Origin: Bradyrhizobium sp. WBAH42
Lineage (GTDB): Bacteria > Pseudomonadota > Alphaproteobacteria > Rhizobiales > Xanthobacteraceae
Length of the DNA: 64,000 nt
Direction of reading: 5' to 3'
Assembly (NCBI RefSeq): GCF_024585265.1
Contig: NZ_CP036533.1
Location: forward strand, 6,457,001 to 6,521,000
The notes beneath the pieces were generated by a model that was not told the DNA's origin, made no database searches, and saw nothing but the letters and a program-made list of their open reading frames with translations. Below, piece after piece: positions 27,164 to 35,442 of the stretch; the first letter of the stretch is position 1; the number at the start of each line of letters is the position of its first letter. Position numbers and translations under genes: made by a program.

Positions 27164-28447
27164 ATGAAGATGAAGTCCCTTTTGAGCACCGCCTCGCTCG
27201 CGCTCGCGATTGCCGCATACTCGGCAGGCGCGCAGGCGCAGATCGCGATCGGGCATCTCGCCGATTATTCCGGCGGCACCTCCGACGTCGGCACGCCGTT
27301 TGGACAGGCCGTCGCCGACACCTTCGCCTGGGTCAACAAGAACGGCGGCATCGGCGGCAAGCAGGTCAACCTCGACACCAACGATTATGGCTACCAGGTG
27401 CCCCGCGCGATCGCGCTCTACAAGAAATGGTCGGCGCCGGACGGCAAGGTCGCCGCGATCATGGGCTGGGGCACCGCCGACACCGAAGCGCTGACCGGCT
27501 TCCTCGCCCAGGACAAGATCCCCGACATGTCCGGCTCCTACGCCGCGGCGCTGACCGATCCCGAGGGCGTCAGCGGCAAGGCCAAGCCCGCCCCTTACAA
27601 TTTCTTCTACGGCCCGAGTTATTCGGACGCCTTGCGCGCGATGCTGATGTGGGCGGCTGAGGACTGGAAGGCCAAGGGCAAGTCCGGCAAGCCCAAATTC
27701 GTGCACATGGGTGCCAATCATCCCTATCCGAATGCGCCGAAGGCTGCCGGCGAAGCCATGGCGCAGGAGCTCGGCTTCGAGGTGCTGCCGCCGCTGATAT
27801 TCGCTCTGACGCCCGGTGACTACAGCGCACAGTGCCTCAGCCTGAAATCCTCGGGCGCCAACTACGCCTATCTCGGCAACACCGCGGCCTCCAACATCTC
27901 GGTGATGAAGGCCTGCAAGACCGCCGGCGTGGAGATCCAGTTCCTCGGCAACGTCTGGGGCATGGACGAGAACGCCGCCAAGACCGCGGGCGATGCGGCC
28001 AACGGCGTGATCTTCCCGCTGCGTACAGCGGTGAGCTGGGGCGGCGATGCGCCCGGCATGAAGACGCTGATGGAGATCTCGAAGATGTCCGACGCCAGCG
28101 GCAAGGTCTATCGTCCCGTGCACTACGTCGCGGCCGTCTGCTCGGCGCTGTACATGAAGGAAGCGCTCGACTGGGCCGCCAAGAACGGCGGCGCCACCGG
28201 CGAGAACGTCGCCAAGGGCTTCCACCAGAAGAAGGACTGGGTGCCATCAGGCATGGAGGGCGTCTGCAATCCCTCGACCTGGACCGAGAAGGACCACCGC
28301 GGCACGCTGAAGGTGGATCTCTATCGCACCAAGATCTCGGGTGCGACCGATGGCGACCTCAACGATCTCATGGCCAAGGGCACGATCAAGCTCGAGAAGG
28401 TCAAGACCGTGGAGCTGCCGCGCAAGCCGGAACTGCTGGGGTGGTGA
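27164..28447 (+). CDS. Periplasmic binding protein of second liv locus
   Basis: 427-residue type-1 periplasmic binding protein. The signal peptide MKMKSLLSTASLALAIAAYS has AGAQA-Q cleavage, and the first strand is IAIGHLADYSGGTSDVGTPF. Ribosome site AGGAGG lies about 10 bases before ATG. It belongs to the ABC-transporter binding proteins commonly found beside acyl-CoA ligases in Bradyrhizobium and Rhodopseudomonas. The ligand is therefore more likely an organic acid, perhaps aromatic or fatty, than an amino acid; this is inference from context. Confidence 0.92.
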   Translation: MKMKSLLSTASLALAIAAYSAGAQAQIAIGHLADYSGGTSDVGTPFGQAVADTFAWVNKNGGIGGKQVNLDTNDYGYQVPRAIALYKKWSAPDGKVAAIMGWGTADTEALTGFLAQDKIPDMSGSYAAALTDPEGVSGKAKPAPYNFFYGPSYSDALRAMLMWAAEDWKAKGKSGKPKFVHMGANHPYPNAPKAAGEAMAQELGFEVLPPLIFALTPGDYSAQCLSLKSSGANYAYLGNTAASNISVMKACKTAGVEIQFLGNVWGMDENAAKTAGDAANGVIFPLRTAVSWGGDAPGMKTLMEISKMSDASGKVYRPVHYVAAVCSALYMKEALDWAAKNGGATGENVAKGFHQKKDWVPSGMEGVCNPSTWTEKDHRGTLKVDLYRTKISGATDGDLNDLMAKGTIKLEKVKTVELPRKPELLGW

Positions 28448-28470
28448 GCCACGCCGTTCGCCAAACACAA

Positions 28471-28570
28471 CTGTCATCCCCCGCGAAGGCGGGGGATCCA
28501 GTACGCCGCGGCTTCGCGATGAATCTCCGGCGCCTCTGGAATACTGGGTCACCCGCCTTCGCGGGTGACG
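28471..28570. repeat. Palindromic intergenic repeat (family B, copy 2)
   Basis: CTGTCATCCCCCGC-GAAGGC-GGGGGATCCAGTA on the left and ATACTGGGTCACCCGCCTTCGCGGGTGACGAC on the right, separated by about 40 bases. It matches the architecture of 9780-9891. It lies between the binding-protein and LivF-type genes, again inside a presumed operon. Confidence 0.75.
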
Positions 28571-28590
28571 ACGGCGGAGAATGAAGACGC

Positions 28591-29430
28591 ATGTCCCAAA
28601 TCATTGAAGGAACCCGCTCAACTCCCACCGCTGTGGCCCCCGCCGCCCTCCTCGCCGTGCGCAACATCGAGGTCGTCTACGACGACGTCATCCTGGTGCT
28701 GCGCGGCCTCAGCCTCGACGTGCCCAAGGGCGCGATCGTGGCCCTGCTCGGGGCCAACGGCGCCGGCAAGTCGACGACGCTCAAGGCGATCTCGGGGCTG
28801 CTCAAGACCGAGGACGGCGAAGTCACGCGCGGCGAGATCCTGTTCGAAGGCGAGCGGATCAACGGCATCGATCCCGACAAGATCGTCCGCCGCGGCATCT
28901 TCCAGGTGATGGAGGGCCGACGCATCGTCGCCGACATGACGTCGCTCGAGAACCTCAAGCTCGGCGCCTTCACCCGCAGAGACCGCGAGGTCGATGCCGA
29001 CCTCGACATGGTCTTCAGCTACTTCCCGCGCCTGAAGGAGCGCACCGGCCTTGCCGGTTATCTCTCCGGCGGTGAGCAGCAGATGCTCGCGATCGGCCGC
29101 GCGCTGATGGCCCGCCCCAAGATGATCCTGATGGACGAGCCCTCGATGGGCTTGTCGCCGCTGCTGGTGAAAGAGGTGTTCTCGATCATTCAGAAGATCA
29201 ACCGCGATCTCGGCGTCACCATCCTCCTGGTCGAGCAGAATGCGCGCGCTGCGCTTTCCGTGGCGAGCCACGGTTACATCATGGAGCAGGGCAAGGTCGT
29301 GCTCGACGGCAGCGCCGACGAACTGCGCGACAACGAGGACGTCAAGGAATTCTACCTCGGCGGCGCCGGCGACCAGCGCAAGAGCTTCAAGAACCTCAAG
29401 AGCTTCAAGCGGCGCAAGCGCTGGCTTTAA
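28591..29430 (+). CDS. ABC transporter ATPase, LivF type (second liv locus)
   Basis: 279-residue ATPase with Walker A GANGAGKST, signature LSGGEQQMLAIGRALM and Walker B MILMDEPSMGLSP, then VEQNARAAL as in LivF. An N-terminal extension of about 15 residues and a basic C-terminus (RKSFKNLKSFKRRKRWL) go beyond the usual LivF length and are typical of the ligase-associated subgroup. Its stop overlaps that of the convergent AGE-family gene by 4 bases. Confidence 0.92.
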   Translation: MSQIIEGTRSTPTAVAPAALLAVRNIEVVYDDVILVLRGLSLDVPKGAIVALLGANGAGKSTTLKAISGLLKTEDGEVTRGEILFEGERINGIDPDKIVRRGIFQVMEGRRIVADMTSLENLKLGAFTRRDREVDADLDMVFSYFPRLKERTGLAGYLSGGEQQMLAIGRALMARPKMILMDEPSMGLSPLLVKEVFSIIQKINRDLGVTILLVEQNARAALSVASHGYIMEQGKVVLDGSADELRDNEDVKEFYLGGAGDQRKSFKNLKSFKRRKRWL

Positions 29431-30581
29431 CCCTCCAGCACCTGCTCCGCTTCCGTGACCGCGCAGAGAACATGGTAGAACGACGACGCAGGAATGGTGT
29501 CGATCAGCGATTTGCCGTCGCGGTCGAACTGGTCGTACCAGCCGCCCTTCACGGGATGGCTGAGATAATGCCGTTCGAGCCGCACCAGCGCCGCGCGCGC
29601 CTCGTCCGCCGCACCCGCCTCGCCGGACTCGGCCTGCGCGATCCAGGCCTTCGCGATCTCCGTCTGCGGCCACAGCCGGCGCGTGCTGCGGCGGATGTTG
29701 CCGCTCGCATCGCCCTCGTCGACGAGGCAGCCCGTCGCCTCGTCACGATAGCGCAGCGAGGTCTCCAGCAATTCCGCACGCCGCTGGCGGGTCGGGCAGC
29801 CTGTAATGCGTTCAAAACCCTTCAGCAGCCAGACCCATTCCGCCTGGTGGCCCGGCTCGACGCTGACCGGCTCGATCTTCGACCAGTCCTCCTCGAAATA
29901 CTCCGACAATACGTGCTTCTGCTTGTCGTAGAGGTTGGCCAGGAACAGCGCAAAGAATTCCCCGGCACGGTTCTGGAACGACAGATCGTGGGTCGCCTCG
30001 AAGCACGCGATCATCGCCTCGAACAGATGCATATGCGGGTTCTGCCGGCGCGGCAGCGAGACCGGAAGGCCCTCGTGAACGCCACCATGCGGCGAGCGCA
30101 GATGGCTGTCGAGGAAGGCGAGCAGCGCATCGATCTCGGCGCGGACCTGCGCGTCCTGGTCGAGCGCATAGACGCTGGCGAGCGCAAACAGGATGAAGGC
30201 GTGGTCATAGGCATCGCGCCGGGCATCCAGCACCGATCCGTCCGGCGTCAGCCGGTGCACATAGCCGGGCCGGCCGTCGGGCGCCTTCGCTTTGGCCAGC
30301 AGGTGCTCCAGCCCCTTCAGCGCAATGGCGCGCCCGTCGGGATACCAACCCATCTGTGCCGCCTTGGCGTAGCACCAGATCTGGCGTGCCTGGACGAACA
30401 CGCGCCGGGGCGCGGCCGCATCGGCCGCGCCGTCACGGTGCAACCGGTCGATGAAGCCGCCCGCGGCGTGATCCCAGCCGACCGTCGACCACAGCGGCAG
30501 TGCCTCGTCGATCATGCGGCGCTTCAGGCGTGCGACGACGTTCGACGCCTCGTCTGCCGCAATGAGTCCTTCGTCCGCCAT
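29427..30581 (-). CDS. N-acylglucosamine 2-epimerase/mannose isomerase family protein
   Basis: 384-residue AGE-family (alpha6/alpha6-barrel) protein. Recognisable are RRVFVQARQIWCYAKAAQMGW near residue 60, YDHAFILFALASVYAL, the catalytic-type PHMHLFEAMIACFEAT and PGHQAEWVWLLKGFERI with its conserved His, and LWPQTEIAKAWI. Members isomerise free or phosphorylated mannose/fructose or epimerise N-acylglucosamine; the exact sugar is not predictable. Start ATG 30581 (MADEGLIAADE) was chosen over an upstream in-frame ATG without a ribosome site. It is convergent with the transporter ATPase gene and divergent from the PaaK-like gene. Confidence 0.88.
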   Translation of the reverse strand: MADEGLIAADEASNVVARLKRRMIDEALPLWSTVGWDHAAGGFIDRLHRDGAADAAAPRRVFVQARQIWCYAKAAQMGWYPDGRAIALKGLEHLLAKAKAPDGRPGYVHRLTPDGSVLDARRDAYDHAFILFALASVYALDQDAQVRAEIDALLAFLDSHLRSPHGGVHEGLPVSLPRRQNPHMHLFEAMIACFEATHDLSFQNRAGEFFALFLANLYDKQKHVLSEYFEEDWSKIEPVSVEPGHQAEWVWLLKGFERITGCPTRQRRAELLETSLRYRDEATGCLVDEGDASGNIRRSTRRLWPQTEIAKAWIAQAESGEAGAADEARAALVRLERHYLSHPVKGGWYDQFDRDGKSLIDTIPASSFYHVLCAVTEAEQVLEG

Positions 30582-30667
30582 CGGGTCCCTTTCAAGCCTC
30601 GCCAATGGCGGTCTGATAGCCATGCCGGTGGCGGTGCGCAACGGATGCCAACACGGAAAGAACAGCC

Positions 30668-31891
30668 ATGACCGCCCATTACGACGCCCGCGAGACGCGT
30701 GAGCAAGCCGCGCGCGAGGCCGACCTGTTCGCCCGCCTCCCGGAGGTGCTGCGAGCCGCGATGGCCGCCCCGGCCTATGCCGCGCGGCTCAAAGGCTGCG
30801 ATCCCGCCGCCGTGACCTCCAGGGCGGCTCTGGCGGACCTACCGGTGTTGCGCAAGTCGGAACTGCCCGCCTTGCACAGGGCCTCTGCGCCCTTCGGAGG
30901 CTTCGTGGCGGAGGCCCCGGGCTCGTTCGCCCGCCTCTTCACCTCCCCCGGCCCGATCTTCGAGCCGGAAGGGCGGCAGGCCGATCCCTGGCGCGGCGCA
31001 AGGGCGCTGTTCGCAGCCGGGTTCCGTCCCGACGATATCGTCCTCAATACCTTCAGCTACCATCTCACCCCCGGGGGGTTCATCTTCGATGCGTCGGCGC
31101 GCGCGCTCGGCTGCGCAGTGATCCCGGCCGGCCCGGGCAACACAGAACAGCAATTCGAACTGATCGAGGCCTACCGGCCGGTCGGCTACAGCGGCACGCC
31201 GGATTTCCTGAAGATCCTGCTCGATGCCGCGGCAAGTTCGGGGCGTGAAGTTTCCTCGATCAAGCGTGCGGTGGTCTCGGGCGCTGCGTTCCCGCCCTCG
31301 CTCCAGGCCGAGATTAGGGGGCGCGGCATCGACGCCTACCAGGCCTTCGGCACCGCCGATCTCGGTCTCATCGCCTTCGAGACCGAGGCACGCGAAGGCA
31401 TGGTCGTGAACGAGGATCTGATCCTGGAGATCGTCAAGCCCGGCACCGGCGATCCCGTGACACCAGGCGACGTCGGCGAGATCGTCGTGACCTCGCTCGA
31501 CCCTCACCATCCCTGGATCCGGCTCGCGCTCGGCGACCTCACCGCGGCCTTGGCCGGCACGAGCCCGTGCGGGCGTACCAATATGCGCATCAAGGGCTGG
31601 ATGGGCCGTGCCGACCAGACCACCAAGATCAAGGGCATGTTCGTCCGGCCCGAGCAGATCGCCGAGATCGGCAAGCGCCACGCTGGCCTCGGAAGACTGC
31701 GCCTCGTCGTGACCCGGCAAGGCGAGACCGACGCCATGACGTTGAGAGCCGAAACCGCGGCCGCGAGCGAGGCGCTACGCGAAGAGATCGCCGGCACTTT
31801 GCGTGCGGTGACCAAGCTCGGCGGCACGGTCGAGCTGGTCGGCCCCGGCATGCTGCCGAACGACGGCAAGGTGATCGCGGACGAGCGCTGA
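30668..31891 (+). CDS. PaaK-like phenylacetate-CoA ligase family protein
   Basis: 407 residues with the PaaK layout: N-terminal LPVLRKSELPALHRA (cf. family PVTxKxxL), TFSYHLTPGGFIFDASARALGCAVIP, YSGTPDFLKILLD in the adenylation region, and the C-terminal RIKGWMGRADQTTKIKGMFV subdomain hinge with a late Lys at NDGKVIADER that fits the catalytic lysine. It would activate an aryl or short carboxylate to its CoA ester. The position just beyond the second liv locus, divergent from the AGE gene, supports a role in catabolism of the imported acid. Confidence 0.85.
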   Translation: MTAHYDARETREQAAREADLFARLPEVLRAAMAAPAYAARLKGCDPAAVTSRAALADLPVLRKSELPALHRASAPFGGFVAEAPGSFARLFTSPGPIFEPEGRQADPWRGARALFAAGFRPDDIVLNTFSYHLTPGGFIFDASARALGCAVIPAGPGNTEQQFELIEAYRPVGYSGTPDFLKILLDAAASSGREVSSIKRAVVSGAAFPPSLQAEIRGRGIDAYQAFGTADLGLIAFETEAREGMVVNEDLILEIVKPGTGDPVTPGDVGEIVVTSLDPHHPWIRLALGDLTAALAGTSPCGRTNMRIKGWMGRADQTTKIKGMFVRPEQIAEIGKRHAGLGRLRLVVTRQGETDAMTLRAETAAASEALREEIAGTLRAVTKLGGTVELVGPGMLPNDGKVIADER

Positions 31892-32123
31892 GGCCCTACC
31901 TCCAAATCTCAGTTTCCTGCGAACAGGGATTTCTGCGGGAGAGATCACCCAGCGCGGGGAGCGGCCGATCGCATGAAAGCAAGCGTTGATTTCTGGTCAC
32001 GCTTCTGGTGCGCGCATCACGCGGGGTGCAAGTGCGCCTCAGCGGGTTCATGGCGCGGCGCCCCCCACGTCAAAGGCCTGATTTGTCGACTTGATTGGGT
32101 TCGTTCTGCGCAGGCATGTGCCT
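31892..32123. other. Intergenic junction at start of accessory island
   Basis: 232 bases without a supported gene, between the last core-like gene (PaaK-like) and the first island gene. No tRNA, integrase site or clear direct repeat could be seen here. It is a plausible left boundary of the accessory region only because gene content and density change. Confidence 0.4.
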
Positions 32124-32687
32124 TCATGGTTGCTCCCTTACCCTGTTCAGCCCCACGACCTCGGACAACGCCCGATCCCACCTCGCGTAGGTCCGCGCCT
32201 CGTAGCGGTTGAGCTTGCGCAGCTCTGGCAGCAGCCGACGCACGACCTCGGCCTGGCGCTCAGCCTCCGAGGGCACGGATACCGGCTTGAGCCGCTCTGG
32301 TTTCTGCCATTGCCGCCATAATAGCGCTTGCAGGTGGCGCGACTCGGCCAAGCGCGCACGCACGAGCTCCGGCCCCACGGCGCCGAACTCCAGCACGCGC
32401 TGGATGAGCTCGGCCTTGATCTGACGGATATGGGCGAGCTCGAGGTAGGCGCGCGCCGCGCTGTAGGCCGCTTCCAGAAGCTCTGGAGCGCTGCTGCCCG
32501 CAAGGATGGCTAGAGCCAGGGATTTCACGGCTTCATCATCCGCAGCGCTGCCGATGACAATGCTGAGGCCATGGCGGCGGGCGTTGCCTGCCGCCCGCCG
32601 CTTACCCGCCGCCGTTCGCGGCCCCGTGCTCTTCTGCGCGTTCCGCCTGTTGGCCGCGATCTGACGTTCAGTCGCCATTGTCGCCAC
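32124..32687 (-). CDS. Hypothetical protein with NRxNAxKSTGPRT N-terminal motif
   Basis: 187 residues. The N-terminus carries RQIAANRRNAQKSTGPRTAA, followed by GKRRAAGNARRHGLS, a very recognisable motif of a widespread uncharacterised family found many times per genome in rhizobia and planctomycetes. The rest is helical, ending in LLPELRKLNRYEARTYARWDRAL. The motif is basic and looks nucleic-acid-binding, but no function is established. The start overlaps the stop region of the upstream gene by 20 bases, so they form an operon. ATG 32678 is an alternative start. Confidence 0.7.
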   Translation of the reverse strand: MATMATERQIAANRRNAQKSTGPRTAAGKRRAAGNARRHGLSIVIGSAADDEAVKSLALAILAGSSAPELLEAAYSAARAYLELAHIRQIKAELIQRVLEFGAVGPELVRARLAESRHLQALLWRQWQKPERLKPVSVPSEAERQAEVVRRLLPELRKLNRYEARTYARWDRALSEVVGLNRVREQP

Positions 32688-33225
32688 TGATCATGACATT
32701 AGTGCCTTCGGTCGGATACGTTGGCCTCGCCAAGCCAGCCCAGTAGTCCTCAAGCTGCTGCAGGTTTTTGTCGCGGCGCGAACTCAGTTCAGCCAACCGG
32801 CGATTGATCTCACCCAGCTCAAGCAAGCAATGGCGAAAGGCCTCCGCATCAATACTGGCCTCCGACATCCCGTGTTTGCGTAAGATGTTTGCGACTTTGT
32901 TGCGCACCGCTTTGTTGGTAACTGACCGCTCGGCCAAATCATCGATGTCGGCAGCGTCGCCGGCATTTAGCGCGATGTTCAACAGGTTTTTCAGTGCCAG
33001 ACCGCGGGCCGAAGTAACGATCAGATCCTTGTATCTCCGAAGTCGCTGCATTTCCCATTCGCCATGGATGATCTCGCCGGTCCACATCTGCTCAATGGCG
33101 CATCTCGGTTTGAGCTCTGCAACAATCGCATCACGCATCATCCGAAAGTCGGCCTGGGATTCAGACGGCAGCAAGCGCGGCTCATAGATGCGTGCGAGCT
33201 GGGCACCCTCATTCGATCGGCTCAT
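32668..33225 (-). CDS. Hypothetical protein, partner of the NRxNAxKSTGPRT protein
   Basis: 185 residues, mostly helical. The segment FRMMRDAIVAELKPRCAIEQ and the following MWTGEIIHGEWEMQRLRRYK correspond to the helical body that in other members of the family follows the NRxNAxKSTGPRT motif (x-x-L-x-P-x-x-x-I-E-x-x-x-x-x-x-I-x-x-x-x-W-E-x-x-R-x-R). The family thus seems split over two overlapping genes here. A related but shorter protein is encoded at 42377-42670. Function unknown. A DNA-linked role is only suggested by charge and by the mobile setting. Confidence 0.6.
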   Translation of the reverse strand: MSRSNEGAQLARIYEPRLLPSESQADFRMMRDAIVAELKPRCAIEQMWTGEIIHGEWEMQRLRRYKDLIVTSARGLALKNLLNIALNAGDAADIDDLAERSVTNKAVRNKVANILRKHGMSEASIDAEAFRHCLLELGEINRRLAELSSRRDKNLQQLEDYWAGLARPTYPTEGTNVMISGDNGD

Positions 33226-33643
33226 CGGCTCATCCTCCGCTTGGTTGAACGCATGGCGACACTCGGTTGAGATGCACCTTTAGCCGGCCAGCACCTTTGA
33301 GCGCGCAACGCCTTGGAAACATTCCCGATGAACTGGTCAGCCCAGTCGGTTCGTCGCTGTAGTCTTATTCCCATGCTCCATAACTCCTTCGCGGGACTTG
33401 CTCGCCGGCGTGGCCTGTCGTTCCGGCCGCCGCGTAAGCGGTAGCAGGCGGGCTCGATTTTCTCTGCGCGCTGCGGCGCAAGTCCGAGGTCAAACAGGAA
33501 AAAATAGCAGGGACAGGAATCCTCACGTAGCTGAAAAAACCCGGCGCGCAAGGGATTTCGTTAAAAAAAATTGGCATCCTCGGAAATTCAACCCAACTAA
33601 CAGAGGGCAGCAACAGCACGAGACGCGCTGTCGGGAGGACCTG
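33226..33643. other. 418-base region without a supported gene
   Basis: Open frames exist here on both strands but lack ribosome sites and protein-like composition. The segment becomes AT-rich near 33530-33600, just ahead of the repeat-protein gene, and probably holds its promoter and that of the divergent hypothetical operon. Confidence 0.5.
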
Positions 33644-34144
33644 GTGCCGAAGCGATTATTGCCGAAGCGAACATTGCCGAAACGGTCGTCAACGAAGCCG
33701 AACCCTTCCTTGCCGAAGCCGGCATTGCCGAAAGCAGCCCTGCCGAAGGCGTCCTTACCGATGCCATCGGGCCAATCATTCACCAAAGCTGTCAGCTTCC
33801 GCCCATCCATCACGCCAACGATGATGGGAAAAGACGTCGCGGCTCTCGATCCGCTCGCACGCCTGCTCGAGCTCATGAATGATGAGCGTCTCCCGCGAAT
33901 GACGCGCGAAAAAATCGCCGCAAAGATCGCGCCGTATTTCCATCCTAAGCTGAAGCCCATTCCGGCCAGCGCCGCCCCGGATTATTTTGGACCAAGCGCC
34001 CCACACGATCAGGCGGACTCTTTTGAGAACTCGGTTCAATCTGCGGAATCTCTCGAGCGACATCGATTGACGTTTGGCCGCTTGCGCGCCGAACTGGCGC
34101 TCGATCCCAGCCTCGCGAGCACGGCTGGCCGGCGGCGCTCCTGA
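33644..34144 (+). CDS. LPK-repeat protein with phage-like C-terminal domain
   Basis: 166 residues from GTG 33644, preceded by GGGAGGA at about 5 bases. Residues 1-45 are a degenerate tandem repeat of LPK-x-x (LPKRTLPKRS, then LPKPALPKAALPKASLP), giving a strongly basic, Pro-rich tail encoded by imperfect TTGCCGAAG repeats. Residues about 65-105 (DPLARLLELMNDERLPRMTR, then EKIAAKIAPYFHPKLKPI) resemble the small helical region found in phage/mobile-element proteins that read PLEYMLxVMxDxxxxxxRRxxxAxAAAPYxHxKL. Function unknown. A longer frame upstream exists but has no start signal. Confidence 0.6.
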   Translation: MPKRLLPKRTLPKRSSTKPNPSLPKPALPKAALPKASLPMPSGQSFTKAVSFRPSITPTMMGKDVAALDPLARLLELMNDERLPRMTREKIAAKIAPYFHPKLKPIPASAAPDYFGPSAPHDQADSFENSVQSAESLERHRLTFGRLRAELALDPSLASTAGRRRS

Positions 34145-34168
34145 CCAATTGAGCGGGTTCAGGGCTCC

Positions 34169-34414
34169 TCACCCAGGATCGCGGCGGCCACTGCGCAGCT
34201 TCACACCGACTCCGCGGCCATTCTCGTCGATGAAGTCGACGCCGGCCGCCTCGAGGGTTCGCCGCACCACGATCAGGGTCGCGCGCCGCGGCTGAGTGAA
34301 ACCGGCCTCGAGCTGGCGGACGGTGACAATCCCGACCTGCGCCTCGTCGGCCAAGCGTTGCTGGCTCCAGTCCAGCAAGCCTCGCGCGGCCCGGCATTGC
34401 TCCGGCGTGATCAT
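34169..34414 (-). CDS. XRE-family helix-turn-helix regulator
   Basis: 81 residues with an HTH_3/XRE domain: ARGLLDWSQQRLADEAQVGI followed by VTVRQLEAGFTQPRRATLIV, and the usual C-terminal strand GVDFIDENGRGVGVKL. Proteins of this type are commonly the repressor of an integrated element. It is divergent from the YqaJ-exonuclease gene. Two near-identical 20-base direct repeats in the 112-base gap are good candidate binding sites, so it probably represses both itself and the recombination genes. Confidence 0.88.
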   Translation of the reverse strand: MITPEQCRAARGLLDWSQQRLADEAQVGIVTVRQLEAGFTQPRRATLIVVRRTLEAAGVDFIDENGRGVGVKLRSGRRDPG

Positions 34415-34443
34415 CGGCAGGTCACCATGGCGTTGTTTTCGCT

Positions 34444-34510
34444 GTTTCTGTCGAAAAAAGATTGATTTATCGTTACTGTCTGATAAGATCGTTTCTGTTT
34501 AAAAAAGATA
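34444..34510. promoter_or_regulatory. Direct-repeat operator region between XRE regulator and exonuclease
   Basis: Two 20-base repeats, GTTTCTGTCGAAAAAAGATT (34444-34463) and GTTTCTGTTTAAAAAAGATA (34491-34510), agree at 17 of 20 positions and begin 47 bases apart. Between them lies TTATC-N10-GATAA. One copy is 30 bases upstream of the XRE start and the other directly abuts the ribosome site of the exonuclease gene. The placement suits repression of both divergent promoters. Confidence 0.65.
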
Positions 34511-34526
34511 CTTCTGGAGGATGTTG

Positions 34527-35327
34527 ATGGATAGCCGAGCATTTCCGCCAAGCCGCCGCGCTTTCATCGGCGGTTCGGATGCAAAGATCATCATGGGCGT
34601 CGATGAGGCCGCCTTGCTGCGGCTGTGGCAGGAGAAGCGCGGCGAACGCGAACCCCAAGACCTGGCCAATGATCTGGTGGTGCAGCTCGGCTCGGTCACC
34701 GAGCCCCTCAACCGGCACTGGTATGAGACCCACACCGGGCACAAGGTGAGCGAGGTGCAGCGGCAGTTCTTCCATCCACTTCACCGCTGGATGGCCGCCA
34801 CGCTCGACGGCCGAATCGATGCCACGGGCGCGGTGTTCGAGGCTAAATTTATGCTGCCGTGGAATTTTTCGGAAGAGCTCGCGGCGGAAAAGCACATGCC
34901 GCAGCTGCAGCACAACATGTGGGTGACGGCATCGCGGACGGCGGTGTTGTCGGTCATTACCGGCGGCGGCAAGTGGGTGGAGATAACGGTCGGAGCCGAT
35001 CCTCTCTACCAGCACCTGCTGCTGACCGCAGAGAAAAAATTCTGGCGCTGTGTGGCGAACGGAGAGCCGCCCCGACTGTTCGGCATCGAGCCGCCGAGAG
35101 CGCGCTTGCAAGCGGTGCGCGCGGTGGACATGAGCGCCTCCAACGCCTGGGCTGCTTTGGCGGAGGTGTTTCGCCGCACGCGCGACGCGGCGATCGACCA
35201 TGAGCGGGCGAAAAGCGAACTGAAGGCCCTCGTGCCGGAAGATGCCCGAGAAGCAACCGGCCATGGGGTACGTGCCAAGCGCTCGAAATCCGGCGCGATC
35301 AGCTTTGAGCTGACTGGGCGTCCATAG
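34527..35327 (+). CDS. YqaJ-like viral recombinase/exonuclease
   Basis: 266 residues from ATG 34527, which sits 6 bases after TGGAGG (ATG 34521 is too close to the site). It has the PD-(D/E)xK nuclease pattern of the YqaJ/lambda-exonuclease family: FIGGSDAKIIMG, RLWQEKRGE, QLGSVTEPLNRHWYE (Glu59), the acidic Asp94 in ATLDGRID, and Glu105-Ala-Lys107 in VFEAKFM, then QLQHNMWVTASRTAVLSV. Such enzymes resect double-stranded DNA 5'-3' and hand the 3' strand to an annealing protein. The ERF protein gene follows 115 bases downstream. A decayed second copy lies near 41.8 kb. Confidence 0.88.
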   Translation: MDSRAFPPSRRAFIGGSDAKIIMGVDEAALLRLWQEKRGEREPQDLANDLVVQLGSVTEPLNRHWYETHTGHKVSEVQRQFFHPLHRWMAATLDGRIDATGAVFEAKFMLPWNFSEELAAEKHMPQLQHNMWVTASRTAVLSVITGGGKWVEITVGADPLYQHLLLTAEKKFWRCVANGEPPRLFGIEPPRARLQAVRAVDMSASNAWAALAEVFRRTRDAAIDHERAKSELKALVPEDAREATGHGVRAKRSKSGAISFELTGRP

Positions 35328-35442
35328 CTGGCGCGTGAGGACGCCACAGCGCCACCTCGGTTGTTTGTCCGAACGGTGAGAGCTGCGGCCGAGCGCGCAA
35401 AACCGCTTCACCGCACCGCCTTGAGCTAACCGACGCAGAACC

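Noticed and set aside
31892..32123. A tRNA gene as the island attachment site
   Set aside because: No cloverleaf or TTCGAATCC-like arm was found here or at the other edge of the island.
33650..33770. A CRISPR array
   Set aside because: The TTGCCGAAG repeats are short, imperfect and in frame, with no unique spacers of constant length; they encode LPK repeats.
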